A stretch of DNA of 64,000 bases, taken from positions 310,001-374,000 of the forward strand of contig NZ_CAESCM010000003.1 of assembly GCF_903166585.1 (NCBI RefSeq), read 5' to 3'. This document shows positions 53,383-62,023 of the stretch, one piece after another. The stretch comes from Pedobacter ghigonis. Its GTDB lineage: Bacteria; Bacteroidota; Bacteroidia; Sphingobacteriales; Sphingobacteriaceae. The position numbers and the translations under genes were made by a program. Below the pieces are notes generated by a model. The model saw only the letters and a program-made list of their open reading frames with translations. It made no database searches and had not been told where the DNA came from. The number at the start of each line of letters is the position of its first letter. Position 1 is the first letter of the stretch.

Positions 53383-55311
53383 TTAATTGGCAACCAGTAA
53401 ATCAAGCTCTTCGTAACGTGAGTTGTTGCTGATATAATCGGGTATAATTTCCTTCATTTTCTTTACCATATTCAGGTCGTTTCCATCGTTATTCAGGACA
53501 ATCAGGTCTTTAATAATCTGATTTACGTACAGATAATTATAAGCTACTTTTTGCGAAATTTTAATTTTTGGATGGTGCGTAGCCATAATTTCCTCTTCCA
53601 TCAACAACAGTTCTTCGTATAGCTTCTCGCCTGGTCTTAAACCGGTAAAAACAATATCGATATCGCTGTATGGTGTTAAACCAGCCAGTTTAATCATGTT
53701 AATGGCTAAATCAACAATTTTGATTGGTTTGCCCATGTCGAATAAAAAGATCTCGCCACCTTTACCCATAGCACCAGCTTCCATCACCAGTTGTACTGCC
53801 TCGGGTATGGTCATAAAGTAGCGGGTTATTTCAGGGTCGGTAACTGTTATTGGTCCCCTGCGCTCAATCTGACTTTTGAACCTTGGGATAACCGAACCGT
53901 TAGAACCCAATACATTACCGAAACGGGTAGTTACGAAGCGTGTGCGCGAGGCATGTGTAGTAATTTCGCCATTTGGCAGGATTTCGGGGCTGTTTAACGA
54001 CTGGATATAAATTTCGGCCAAACGTTTTGAAGCGCCCATTACATTGGTTGGTTTAACAGCTTTATCGGTCGATATCATTACAAATTTTTCTACCCCAAAT
54101 TCCAGCGATACATCGGCCATGTTTTTAGTACCTAAAACATTGGTTAAAACAGCTTCAGCCGGATTATCTTCCATCATAGGTACATGTTTGTATGCCGCAG
54201 CATGAAAAACAATTTCTGGTCTATACAATTCAAACAGCGTACGGATGCGGTTGATGTTTTGCACATTGGCCATAAATATTTTTACATGGGCCAACTGGAA
54301 ATTATCTTCCAGCTCCAGTTTCAGATCGTGTAAAGGTGTTTCCGCCTGATCGCAAAGAATAACCATTTTAGGGTTATAGTGTAAGGCCTGCCTAACTATT
54401 TCTGATCCGATAGATCCTGCAGCACCTGTAACCAAAATACATTTACCGGATAAATCTTTAAGAATATTCTTTTTGTTGAGTTTAATAGGCTCGCGCTCTA
54501 GCAGGTCTTCAATTTTTAAATCCCTCAATTGGTGCGAATCGAGCTTACCATACAGCCATTTATCAGATGGTGGGACCATAATTACCTTAATGCCCTGGTT
54601 TACGCAGGTATCGATAATTTTCTTTTTGTTAAGGGTATTTACAGCATCCTCGGCAAACAGTATTTTTTTTATTCCATATTTATCCTTTAAAAACTCAACT
54701 GAGCACGAGTGGTATACTTTTTTCTGCTCGAGGTATTTATCTACCCGATCGCGATTATCATCGATAAAACCTACTATATTCAAATTCGAATCTTCATTTT
54801 GTTCGATGGCATTTTTAATCAGGATGGCTTTTTTATCCGAACCATAAACCAGGATATTTTCCTTGGTTTCGGTTTTAAGTTCTTTAAAAAAGTAAAACAC
54901 CCCTTTAACCAGTGTACGCATTAAAATGAGTAATGATGAGGAAATAAAGAAATTCAGAATCAGCGCTTTGTCCATATGGCCCCAAAGCAGTTGAAATCTT
55001 TGTGAAAGGATTTTATTTACACCAATAAAAAGCAAACTAGTGACAAAAACAGCTAGAAAAACCCTTAAAATATCTTCGGTATTGGAGTAGCGGATAATGC
55101 CTGTATGGATACGCAATGCAATAAAAACGCCTGCAGCTATGGCACAATAGAGGCCTACGTACATGAAATTACTGGCGTTAAAAATATCCTGGTAATAGCG
55201 TGTGTGGGTTAATAAAATAGATATAAACAAAGTCCAGACAACAATCATCTGGTCTATGAGTAAAATTAACCATCTTGAGTGCGCTTTGTCGGGGAAAAAA
55301 AACTTTTTCAT
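53383..55311 (-). CDS. WbpM/FlaA1/CapD-type nucleotide-sugar 4,6-dehydratase
   Basis: A 642-aa inner-membrane protein. Four N-terminal helices (from WLILLIDQMIVVWTLFISILL) are followed by a CoA-binding-like Rossmann domain and a C-terminal SDR domain with ILVTGAAGSIGSEIVRQAL (about 290-310). The active-site region reads MISTDKAVKPTNVMGASKRLAE, with Met in place of the usual Tyr of YxxxK, as in WbpM/FlaA1 enzymes. It converts UDP-GlcNAc to a 4-keto-6-deoxy sugar, the entry to QuiNAc, FucNAc or bacillosamine. It is last in the run PhyH-DegT-GNAT-FemAB-FemAB-WbpM, consistent with synthesis of a modified amino sugar. Confidence 0.92.
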   Translation of the reverse strand: MKKFFFPDKAHSRWLILLIDQMIVVWTLFISILLTHTRYYQDIFNASNFMYVGLYCAIAAGVFIALRIHTGIIRYSNTEDILRVFLAVFVTSLLFIGVNKILSQRFQLLWGHMDKALILNFFISSSLLILMRTLVKGVFYFFKELKTETKENILVYGSDKKAILIKNAIEQNEDSNLNIVGFIDDNRDRVDKYLEQKKVYHSCSVEFLKDKYGIKKILFAEDAVNTLNKKKIIDTCVNQGIKVIMVPPSDKWLYGKLDSHQLRDLKIEDLLEREPIKLNKKNILKDLSGKCILVTGAAGSIGSEIVRQALHYNPKMVILCDQAETPLHDLKLELEDNFQLAHVKIFMANVQNINRIRTLFELYRPEIVFHAAAYKHVPMMEDNPAEAVLTNVLGTKNMADVSLEFGVEKFVMISTDKAVKPTNVMGASKRLAEIYIQSLNSPEILPNGEITTHASRTRFVTTRFGNVLGSNGSVIPRFKSQIERRGPITVTDPEITRYFMTIPEAVQLVMEAGAMGKGGEIFLFDMGKPIKIVDLAINMIKLAGLTPYSDIDIVFTGLRPGEKLYEELLLMEEEIMATHHPKIKISQKVAYNYLYVNQIIKDLIVLNNDGNDLNMVKKMKEIIPDYISNNSRYEELDLLVAN

Positions 55312-55341
55312 AATTGAGAATCATTAAATTTTGTGTACTGA

Positions 55342-56400
55342 TTATTGAGGTATCATTCTGTAAAGTGGAAAAAAATCTGTCTCAGCATATATTTGGTTAC
55401 CTGATTTTTCTACCAGTTGATTATAAACAGGTTTATTGGCAATGTACCGCCAGCTGTAATTATCTAGAGTCATATCCGAAAAACCCAGTTTCCATTCAAA
55501 AAGAGAATCTTCTTTAAAACCAAGTCCGCCGCCTAAATGATAGTACTTCATATCCCATTTCCGCCCCAGTTCACTGATTTCGTCAACAAGGAACTTAGCT
55601 GGCGAACTTTTCAGATAATTGGCGTTAGTAGCAATTAAATGGCCCTGAATGATTCCATTTGTACAGGTGATAATACTTCCGCAAACCACGGCTTGCTCTG
55701 AGTAAACCAGAATTAATTTACAATTGAATTCGGTTGAGTGAATGAGATTAGTAAAATGATCTTCAGTAAAAAGATAAAAATCAGCTGCCTGAATGCGGTT
55801 CATGTTCGATTCATATAGTCTTGTAAAACTGGCAATATCAGCCTGTGATTTCGTTTCAACTGCAACATATCCCAACCTGCGGCATTTCTTAATACAATCT
55901 TTTGTAGTTTGCCTGTACCCTTTTCGTTGATCTTCAATATTTTGCTGTAGATCAATGGCTACCGTTTTCCCGTTTGGGAATAAGCCATCGACTTTTTGCA
56001 GCAGTTCATTTTGATCAAAAAACGGATGAAGTTTAGAAAAAACTGAAACATAACCGCCTTTGCTTAAAAAGGATACAAAAGCATTTAAAAAACGTTGTAT
56101 CAAATTGCTTTCAATATCGGTAAACTTTCGGTTAGAAATGGGGCCTGAATAACCATAAACGCAGTGTAGATCATAATATGAGGTATCATGTATTGCTCTT
56201 TCCAGTAAGGGGATGGCAATAAAGTTACTCTCTTCGCAATACACAAATAAAAGGGGTTTTCCGTTTGTAGCCAAAGAATGGTATTGCCAGGAATGATAAA
56301 AATCGTAATCCTTAGCTAGATTAACATATTTAATCCAATCTTCCTTCTGTTTTAAAGTAAGTTGTAAAGTGGTTCCGCAAGCATTATTTTCAATTACCAT
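55342..56400 (-). CDS. FemAB/GNAT-like acyltransferase (paralogue 1)
   Basis: A 352-aa cytosolic protein of the FemAB/BioF2-like acetyltransferase group. It has the N-terminal KDYDFYHSWQYHSLATNGKPLLF, VYGYSGPISNRKF, and a C-terminal GNAT-like half (LILVYSEQAVVCGSIITCT, FLVDEISELGRKWDMKYYHLGGGLGFKEDSLFEWKLGFS). Relatives transfer aminoacyl or acyl groups to lipid- or sugar-linked amines. It is 31 bases from a closely similar paralogue on the same strand. A start at ATG 56400 gives MVIENNACG. Its substrate is unknown; the surrounding genes suggest an amino-sugar. Confidence 0.82.
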   Translation of the reverse strand: MVIENNACGTTLQLTLKQKEDWIKYVNLAKDYDFYHSWQYHSLATNGKPLLFVYCEESNFIAIPLLERAIHDTSYYDLHCVYGYSGPISNRKFTDIESNLIQRFLNAFVSFLSKGGYVSVFSKLHPFFDQNELLQKVDGLFPNGKTVAIDLQQNIEDQRKGYRQTTKDCIKKCRRLGYVAVETKSQADIASFTRLYESNMNRIQAADFYLFTEDHFTNLIHSTEFNCKLILVYSEQAVVCGSIITCTNGIIQGHLIATNANYLKSSPAKFLVDEISELGRKWDMKYYHLGGGLGFKEDSLFEWKLGFSDMTLDNYSWRYIANKPVYNQLVEKSGNQIYAETDFFPLYRMIPQ

Positions 56401-56430
56401 ATCAATTTATTAAAGAAAACAACCAGTTAA

Positions 56431-57468
56431 TTATGAAGCAATCACGGGACTACGGTATAACGGAAAAAAATCGACATTTGAAACAGGATCAAATGACCTT
56501 TCGTTTAGGAGGCTATTATATAACTCGTTGTTGGCAATGTACCGCCAGCTATTAAATTCAAAACATAAGTTAGAAAAACCCATTTTCCAACCAAACAGGC
56601 TGTCTTCTTTAAAGTTAACTCCGCCACCAAGATTAAAATACCTGTATCCGAGTTGTCTACCAATTACGGTAATTTCGTCTGTCAATAATTTTGCAGGTGA
56701 TTCGAATAGATGGGTTGTTCTGGTAGCGAGGAGATGCACCTGCATTATTTCATTTGTACAAACCACAATAGCACCCGAAATGGCAATGTCATCCTTGTAC
56801 ACCAGAAACAGTTTTGCGTCAAATTCATCCGACGAAAGTAGCGCTACAAAATAAGCATCATTAAAAAGATAATAATCTTTGGCCCCTACCCGCATCATGT
56901 TTTCGGTGTAAATTTCAGAAAAGACAGATGCGTCTTTTATATCGGTAGAAACCCTAACTTCATAATCGCGCTTTCGCAGACGCCTTATTTTTTCTTTTAC
57001 ACTTTTCCGGTAGCCTGCGCGCTGGCTTTCTATTGTTGTAGTTAAATCTATCGCAACAGTTCTTCCATTAGCATGCACACCAGAAAATTTTTCCATTAAC
57101 CTTTTTTGATTAAAAAATGGATGTAGCCTAGAAAATACTGTTACATTTTGTCCTGTTTCTAAAAATTCAATAAAGGAGGCTTTAAAACGTTCCATGAAAT
57201 CGTCATCAAGAAAGTTAAAATCCATGTTCGAAATAGGTCCAGTATATCCGTAAACAGAGGTAAAATCAAAAAATCCGGAACCTGGAATATTTCGTTTCAG
57301 GAGCGGAAAAGCGATGTAATTTTCATTTTCTTCATATACGAATAGTATTGGCAATCCGCTCTTATCTAAAGAGTGATAATACCAGGTATGATAAAAATCG
57401 TAGTGCATAGCATGCTTTACATAATCAGACCATTCTTGTTTGTCGTCAATTGTAATAATCTTTCTCAT
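56431..57468 (-). CDS. FemAB/GNAT-like acyltransferase (paralogue 2)
   Basis: A 345-aa paralogue of the next gene: HYDFYHTWYYHSLDKSGLPILF, VYGYTGPISNMDF, LFLVYKDDIAISGAIVVCTNE and GYRYFNLGGGVNFKEDSLFGWKMGFSNL line up with the other copy throughout, with frequent substitutions. The pair arose by tandem duplication. Both may act on one substrate at different positions, or form a heterodimer as FemA/FemB/FemX-type enzymes do in sequence. It follows the GNAT gene by 38 bases in the same operon. Confidence 0.82.
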   Translation of the reverse strand: MRKIITIDDKQEWSDYVKHAMHYDFYHTWYYHSLDKSGLPILFVYEENENYIAFPLLKRNIPGSGFFDFTSVYGYTGPISNMDFNFLDDDFMERFKASFIEFLETGQNVTVFSRLHPFFNQKRLMEKFSGVHANGRTVAIDLTTTIESQRAGYRKSVKEKIRRLRKRDYEVRVSTDIKDASVFSEIYTENMMRVGAKDYYLFNDAYFVALLSSDEFDAKLFLVYKDDIAISGAIVVCTNEIMQVHLLATRTTHLFESPAKLLTDEITVIGRQLGYRYFNLGGGVNFKEDSLFGWKMGFSNLCFEFNSWRYIANNELYNSLLNERSFDPVSNVDFFPLYRSPVIAS

Positions 57469-57506
57469 TTTGAGGCTATTAATTTGGTGAAAATTAAGTT
57501 AATGGA

Positions 57507-58001
57507 TTAATTGAGAGCAAGTATAACAGAAGAGTTAATTACCATTTTTATAAAATCTGATTGCTGTGAAACGGCTTGAAAACCAACTTTTTTATAAATA
57601 GAATAAGCGGCCAAGTTATCTGAATGTACTTCTAGAAATATATTTTTGAGATTGAGGTTATAAAAGGCGTAGCGTAGCAGAGTTAATGAAGCCTTGTATC
57701 CAATACCTTTTCCCCAGTATTTCTTTTCGCCTATAAACAGGTGAAACTCGGCGGTTTCGTTATCGATATCAAGCAGCTGAATATTGCCTACATACTCGTC
57801 TGTGTTTTTTATGCAGATTGCAAACCGTTTTTCGTTGGCTAAATTCAATTTATTTAACAACCATTTTTTTTCAACTTCAACTGTTATGGGATCCTTTATC
57901 ACAAATTTGGTGTATGACCATACTTCAGGATCATTTCTCCACTTGTAGGATACATCAGCATCTTTCAGTGTTAAGGGTCTTAAGTAAATTTCAGTGTTCA
58001 T
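57507..58001 (-). CDS. RimJ/RimL-type GNAT N-acetyltransferase
   Basis: A 164-aa GNAT: RPLTLKDADVSYKWRNDPEVW at the N-terminus is the RimJ/RimL opening. FHLFIGEKKYWGKGIGYKASLTLLRYAF carries the acetyl-CoA-binding Q/RxxGxG/A-like loop, and VHSDNLAAYSIYKKVGFQ closes the fold. In sugar clusters such enzymes acetylate 4-amino-4-deoxy sugars (as PglD and WecD-type enzymes do). It overlaps the DegT-like gene by 4 bases (ATGA), so it is translationally coupled to the aminotransferase that would make its substrate. Confidence 0.88.
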   Translation of the reverse strand: MNTEIYLRPLTLKDADVSYKWRNDPEVWSYTKFVIKDPITVEVEKKWLLNKLNLANEKRFAICIKNTDEYVGNIQLLDIDNETAEFHLFIGEKKYWGKGIGYKASLTLLRYAFYNLNLKNIFLEVHSDNLAAYSIYKKVGFQAVSQQSDFIKMVINSSVILALN

Positions 58002-58969
58002 ATGAGCGGTTTTAAAGCATTAACAATGATATTCATATCGGCAAGATTATAGCGATGGTCTATAGGCAATGAAACAAGATTTTTAACCAAAAAATATTCA
58101 TAACTATCAGCATCTGCCCATTCGTAAACATTTGGCCAGTAAGTTGCTACAAATATTTTTTTTTGAATAAGCTGCTGTTTTACAGACGGATTCTTGAGTA
58201 ATAGAGGATAAACCATTGGAACATCTTCTGCCGAAAAACTGAGTTTTAAAAGGTTATGATCTCTTAGGTATTGATGCAAAAACGAAAAATTTTCTCTTCT
58301 GCGATCTGCACATTGCTCATAGTCTATGCCAGCCAATATCGTTTCTGTTAATACCGACATCTTTTTGATCTCGTTATTACGCAAAACATTGTTGTTATTG
58401 ATGTAATCTGCGTAGCCCTCCTCGATATTCATATCAATACTCTTGATGAGATGCGAAAAACGATCTACTGATTGATCTTGTGTTAAATTCAAACCTAACT
58501 TGGTCGATATATTGAGATAAGCACCATCAGGAACTCCAAAAAATTTTCGACACGAATAAAAAGTATCACAGTTATCAATCGGTTTACAAAAAAAAGCCTG
58601 AGCGTTATCAATAATTAGGTTCTTGATTTCTTTACACAGTTTTTTAACGGTTTCTGTTTTAACACCAAAGTAATTCGTGTATAACAGGCAACTGCATTCG
58701 TCGATTTCGAAATTTATAATTGGATCTAAATTTTCATCGATATGATAAAAATGATAACGTACGTTTAGTTTTTCGAGGGGCTCCAATAAAACCTCGCAAG
58801 TATAGTATGGAAGATATATTGTGGTATATTTCCTAACCCTTAATACATATTCCAATGCATTTCGAGCTGTATTTAATGCGATTAAATCTGGATAAAAGAC
58901 TTCCTGTTGTGATAGTTGAAGCGCTATGTAACCACCAATAGTTTTGGTAAGATGCGTTTGATTTTCCAT
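57998..58969 (-). CDS. DegT/DnrJ/EryC1-like PLP aminotransferase
   Basis: A 323-aa, rather short and diverged member of the sugar aminotransferase family. Segments that survive are TARNALEYVLRV, IYLPYYTCEVLL, the phosphate/Asp region LIIDNAQAFF (as DxAqa) and CRKFFGVPDGAYLN, in which Lys142 takes the place of the PLP lysine. The C-terminal part (VPMVYPLLLKNPSVKQQL) is normal. It would transfer an amine to a 4-keto sugar from the WbpM-type enzyme. Diverged or specialised substrate use is inferred from the short length. It is coupled to the GNAT gene and 11 bases downstream of PhyH. Confidence 0.8.
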   Translation of the reverse strand: MENQTHLTKTIGGYIALQLSQQEVFYPDLIALNTARNALEYVLRVRKYTTIYLPYYTCEVLLEPLEKLNVRYHFYHIDENLDPIINFEIDECSCLLYTNYFGVKTETVKKLCKEIKNLIIDNAQAFFCKPIDNCDTFYSCRKFFGVPDGAYLNISTKLGLNLTQDQSVDRFSHLIKSIDMNIEEGYADYINNNNVLRNNEIKKMSVLTETILAGIDYEQCADRRRENFSFLHQYLRDHNLLKLSFSAEDVPMVYPLLLKNPSVKQQLIQKKIFVATYWPNVYEWADADSYEYFLVKNLVSLPIDHRYNLADMNIIVNALKPLI

Positions 58970-58980
58970 AGTGTAATCTT

Positions 58981-59784
58981 CTATCCTTGATCTGACTTGT
59001 ACATCCTGCTTTCTACGGGCCTGTAGTACTCCTGTAAACTTGCCGGAACTCTGGCGTTGTAGCCTATTATTTGTCTTAAATCGTTATCTATTTTTTCTCC
59101 GAACTCGTATCCTAAAAACCTTGGATAATCGAATTGCTGTTTAATATAAGGCTTGGTAAATCCTAAGGTTAATGCTCTGCGCTGTTTGCGGGTAAAATTA
59201 ATACCACCAGCATGCCAAATATTAGAATCGAACAGTATAATACTCCCCTTTTTAGCTACAGCTTGTTCAGCAAAGGCTTTAAAATGTTTTTCTTCAGGCT
59301 TCATATCCAACTTATGGGAACCAGATAAAAAATGGGTAGCGCCATTAAATATGGTAAAATCATCGAGTACGATAATCATTTGAATCATAAATTTAGATTC
59401 GCGGGAAAACGAACGTACGTCGCGATGGATATTATGGATATAAGATCTGCTCTTTTTGGTGCTAGTTACCCCATTTATTCCATTAAGAATATAATTTCCA
59501 CCCAAAAAATCACGAATTTCCCTGTCACAGTACAACTTACTCAAAAGCTCGATAGCGAAATTATCCCGCTCAAGCAAATGATGTAGTGTACCTTCCATAT
59601 TTTCTTCAATTCCATTTAAAACCTGTAATTCTCTTCTTAAAAGGTACGCGGTTTCGAATCCTGTGGTAATTTCTGAAATGAGTTTGTGATTGATTGCCTT
59701 TTCATAGACAACCCATCCGTACTCATCTATAGCACCCCTAAAATCGGATAGAGTGGCTAGTTTATAAATAAATGTATTCTTCAC
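58981..59784 (-). CDS. PhyH-family Fe(II)/2-oxoglutarate dioxygenase
   Basis: A 267-aa cytosolic protein of the phytanoyl-CoA dioxygenase family, which hydroxylates small molecules or acyl groups with 2-oxoglutarate. The iron ligands are His120 and Asp122 in NIHRDVRSF and His191 in SNIWHAGGINF; Arg202-203 in KQRRALTLGF would hold 2-oxoglutarate. The start is GTG at 59784, as no in-frame ATG is available. It is the first gene of an operon with DegT, GNAT, FemAB pair and WbpM-type genes, which suggests hydroxylation of a sugar or of its acyl substituent. Confidence 0.85.
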   Translation of the reverse strand: MKNTFIYKLATLSDFRGAIDEYGWVVYEKAINHKLISEITTGFETAYLLRRELQVLNGIEENMEGTLHHLLERDNFAIELLSKLYCDREIRDFLGGNYILNGINGVTSTKKSRSYIHNIHRDVRSFSRESKFMIQMIIVLDDFTIFNGATHFLSGSHKLDMKPEEKHFKAFAEQAVAKKGSIILFDSNIWHAGGINFTRKQRRALTLGFTKPYIKQQFDYPRFLGYEFGEKIDNDLRQIIGYNARVPASLQEYYRPVESRMYKSDQG

Positions 59785-60108
59785 AGTTCATTGTTTTTGA
59801 GATGGTTAGTGTTGTTTAGTCGTGTTTGGTTTTAACTGTATAAATTTTGAAAGGATAAAAGTTGATTTGTGCAAAATATTTTAAGAAGCAACAGATACTC
59901 CTATCCTGACCCATTCATAATTGAGCCATTCGATAAGCTTTAAAATCAACTATATTTTTTATAAAAAGCAGTAAATTTGACGCGTTGCGATTATTGGAAA
60001 TTCCACAGCAAATAGGTGTCGGAGTTTTTTAGTACAATGAACTCGGATTCCACCTAAATTTAACTAAGTTTAACCCTTAGTCATACTCACTTTTATACTC
60101 AGATTTTT
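59785..60108. other. Divergent promoter gap (PhyH operon / acyltransferase)
   Basis: This 324-base gap has no gene. It carries a plus-strand TAAATTTG (59972-59979), matching TAnnTTTG, for the acyltransferase gene, giving a leader of about 120 bases. A GGTGTCGGAGTT and AACTCGGATTCCACC pair at 60018-60058 could form an imperfect hairpin in that leader. Confidence 0.5.
59972..59979 (+). promoter_or_regulatory. Predicted -7 box for the hexapeptide acyltransferase
   Basis: TAAATTTG matches TAnnTTTG; the transcript would have a leader of about 120 bases before ATG 60109. Confidence 0.4.
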
Positions 60109-60747
60109 ATGGCAAATAAAATCACAAAAATGATTAGCGTATTATGGTACAATAATATTTTTTCAACATTGTGGCATAATCTAATTTTAGGTTATTTTCC
60201 GAACATTCGATTAATCGTTTATAAACGGACAAAAGTTTCCCTTCATCAAACTGCCAAATTAGACATCAAAAGGCGAGTCCAGGTAGGTTCTGCCTGGGAG
60301 GGTACTAATTATAGTTCTTCTACTTTAATGATTGCAGAAAACGGAAAAATGACCGTTCATGGTGATTTTGATTTTCATACAGGAGCCTATATAGCTGTAA
60401 ATAAAAATGCTGTATTAGAAATAGGGAGCGGTTATACAAATAATGATGTCGATATCTCATGTTTCATTTCTATCAAAATAGGGAATAATGTTGCCATCTC
60501 TAAGGGCGTAATTATTCGAGATTCTGACAACCATGAAATTGGTGAAGATGGTAAGGATATTAGTAAACCAATTGAAATAGGTGACAATGTTTGGATTGGT
60601 CTGCGAGCAATTATTCTAAAAGGTGTTAAAATAGGGAACGGTTCTATTATTGCAGCTGGATCTTTAGTAAACAAGGATATTCCCGCAAATTGTTTGGCTG
60701 CAGGAGTTCCTGCTAAAATAATTAAAGAAAATATCAGCTGGAAATAA
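60109..60747 (+). CDS. Hexapeptide-repeat acyltransferase (LbH)
   Basis: A 212-aa left-handed beta-helix acyltransferase of the maltose/chloramphenicol O-acetyltransferase-like group. The repeats begin near 90 and include ISIKIGNNVAISKGVIIRD, EIGDNVWIGLRAIILKGVKIG and GSIIAAGSLVNKDIPAN, with AAGVPAKIIKE as the standard end. The His in DSDNHEIGED may be the catalytic base. Such enzymes O-acetylate sugars in capsule or O-antigen loci. It is the only plus-strand gene in this locus and convergent with the GT4 gene. Confidence 0.9.
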   Translation: MANKITKMISVLWYNNIFSTLWHNLILGYFPNIRLIVYKRTKVSLHQTAKLDIKRRVQVGSAWEGTNYSSSTLMIAENGKMTVHGDFDFHTGAYIAVNKNAVLEIGSGYTNNDVDISCFISIKIGNNVAISKGVIIRDSDNHEIGEDGKDISKPIEIGDNVWIGLRAIILKGVKIGNGSIIAAGSLVNKDIPANCLAAGVPAKIIKENISWK

Positions 60748-60790
60748 GCTTCAAAATGTTCTATATATTAAAAAAAAGATACGTAAAGGT

Positions 60791-61930
60791 TTATGATGCA
60801 ACCTGCATTATTTTTAACATCTGTGCGTTTACCAGATTTACGTCAAACTTTTGTTGGGCAAGGACTCTTCCATTGCGACCATTTAAAATTATATCCATTG
60901 TATTGGAAAGGTAATACTTCATTGAATTAGCTAAAGCAGAGATATCTTTAACAGGAATAAGAAAACCGTTTTTTTCACCAGGTAAATCTGTTACGGTTTC
61001 TCTGCAACCAGTTGAATTGCAAGTAATGATAGGCCTCCCCATTGCCATGCCTTCTAATAAACACCTTGGCACTCCTTCCCCATAGTATGAAGGTAAAACT
61101 ACTACAGAGGACTCTTTTATGTAAGTTTTAACATCATTCACTTCTCCCATATATTCAATAATATCACCCAATTTAATTTTCTGATATAACTCCTCTCCAA
61201 TGGCATCTATATTATCATCATACGACCCAATGAGCTTAAATTTGGCGTCTGGAAAATTTTGTTTAACCAATTTTGCAGCTTCATAAAATTCTTTAATGCC
61301 TTTTGCATTGATTAATCTGGAAATCATTAAAAAACTTATATGCGCTGTTTCTGGTTCCGAATAAACATAATCTGTTAAATCTACACCAGACCCATTTACC
61401 ACATGCACTTTATGCTTTAAATTAATGATTTTCTCAACCAAAAGTTTTTTGCAATCATCTGGGTTTTGAAAAATTATATCAACCCTTTTATTAGCTGCTA
61501 GGCTAAACTTCAATAACATCTTGGTAATCTTACTCACCAGGTTCTTCTTTGTTTGCGAATCTGTAAAATTATATCCCAGCCCGGTTAACATGGGTGTTAT
61601 ACGTTTAACTCTACATAATTTAGAAATTAGTGTTCCATATATTATCGGTTTGAAAGTATAAGGAAAAAATATATCCGGTTTAACTGTCTTAATTAGTTTA
61701 TATAAGCTAGCGATATATTTAAGATCAGATAGAACCGAAACATTACTTCCCTTTAGATCATTCTCATGAACAACTACATTTAACTTTTTTAGCGTATCGG
61801 CAACTGATTTCTGAAGAATTTTTGGGGTAAAAACATGAACCTGATTACATTTTACCAATTCCTCTATTAATTTACCTCTAAAACCTAATAAGGTATGGGA
61901 AGAATCGCAAGCTATTAAAACTTTTTCCAT
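60791..61930 (-). CDS. GT4-family glycosyltransferase
   Basis: A 379-aa GT-B glycosyltransferase of family 4. The N-terminal domain starts LIACDSSHTLLGFRGKLIEEL, with VVHENDLKGSN and a FPYTFKPIIYGTLISKL linker. The C-terminal domain has ISRLINAKGIKEFYEAAKLV, VLPSYYGEGVPRCLLEGMAMGRPIIT and GCRETVTDLPGEKNGFLIPV, where Glu in EGVPRCLLEG is the E(x7)E nucleotide-sugar site. It probably transfers a sugar from a nucleotide donor in lipid-linked repeat-unit assembly. The acceptor is unknown. Confidence 0.93.
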   Translation of the reverse strand: MEKVLIACDSSHTLLGFRGKLIEELVKCNQVHVFTPKILQKSVADTLKKLNVVVHENDLKGSNVSVLSDLKYIASLYKLIKTVKPDIFFPYTFKPIIYGTLISKLCRVKRITPMLTGLGYNFTDSQTKKNLVSKITKMLLKFSLAANKRVDIIFQNPDDCKKLLVEKIINLKHKVHVVNGSGVDLTDYVYSEPETAHISFLMISRLINAKGIKEFYEAAKLVKQNFPDAKFKLIGSYDDNIDAIGEELYQKIKLGDIIEYMGEVNDVKTYIKESSVVVLPSYYGEGVPRCLLEGMAMGRPIITCNSTGCRETVTDLPGEKNGFLIPVKDISALANSMKYYLSNTMDIILNGRNGRVLAQQKFDVNLVNAQMLKIMQVAS

Positions 61931-61970
61931 CGTATTAAATATTATCCAATAATAAAAATGTTAAAGAACA

Positions 61971-61996
61971 AAGCCACCTATTGCTAGGTGGCTTTA
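61971..61996 (-). terminator. Intrinsic terminator after the pectate-lyase-like gene
   Basis: A perfect 11-bp stem AAAGCCACCTA/TAGGTGGCTTT with a TTGC loop. On the minus strand it leads into GTTCTTTAACATTTTT. It lies 28 bases past the gene's stop. Confidence 0.8.
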
Positions 61997-62023
61997 CTAT
62001 TAGGTTAAGAAATCTATTCTTAA

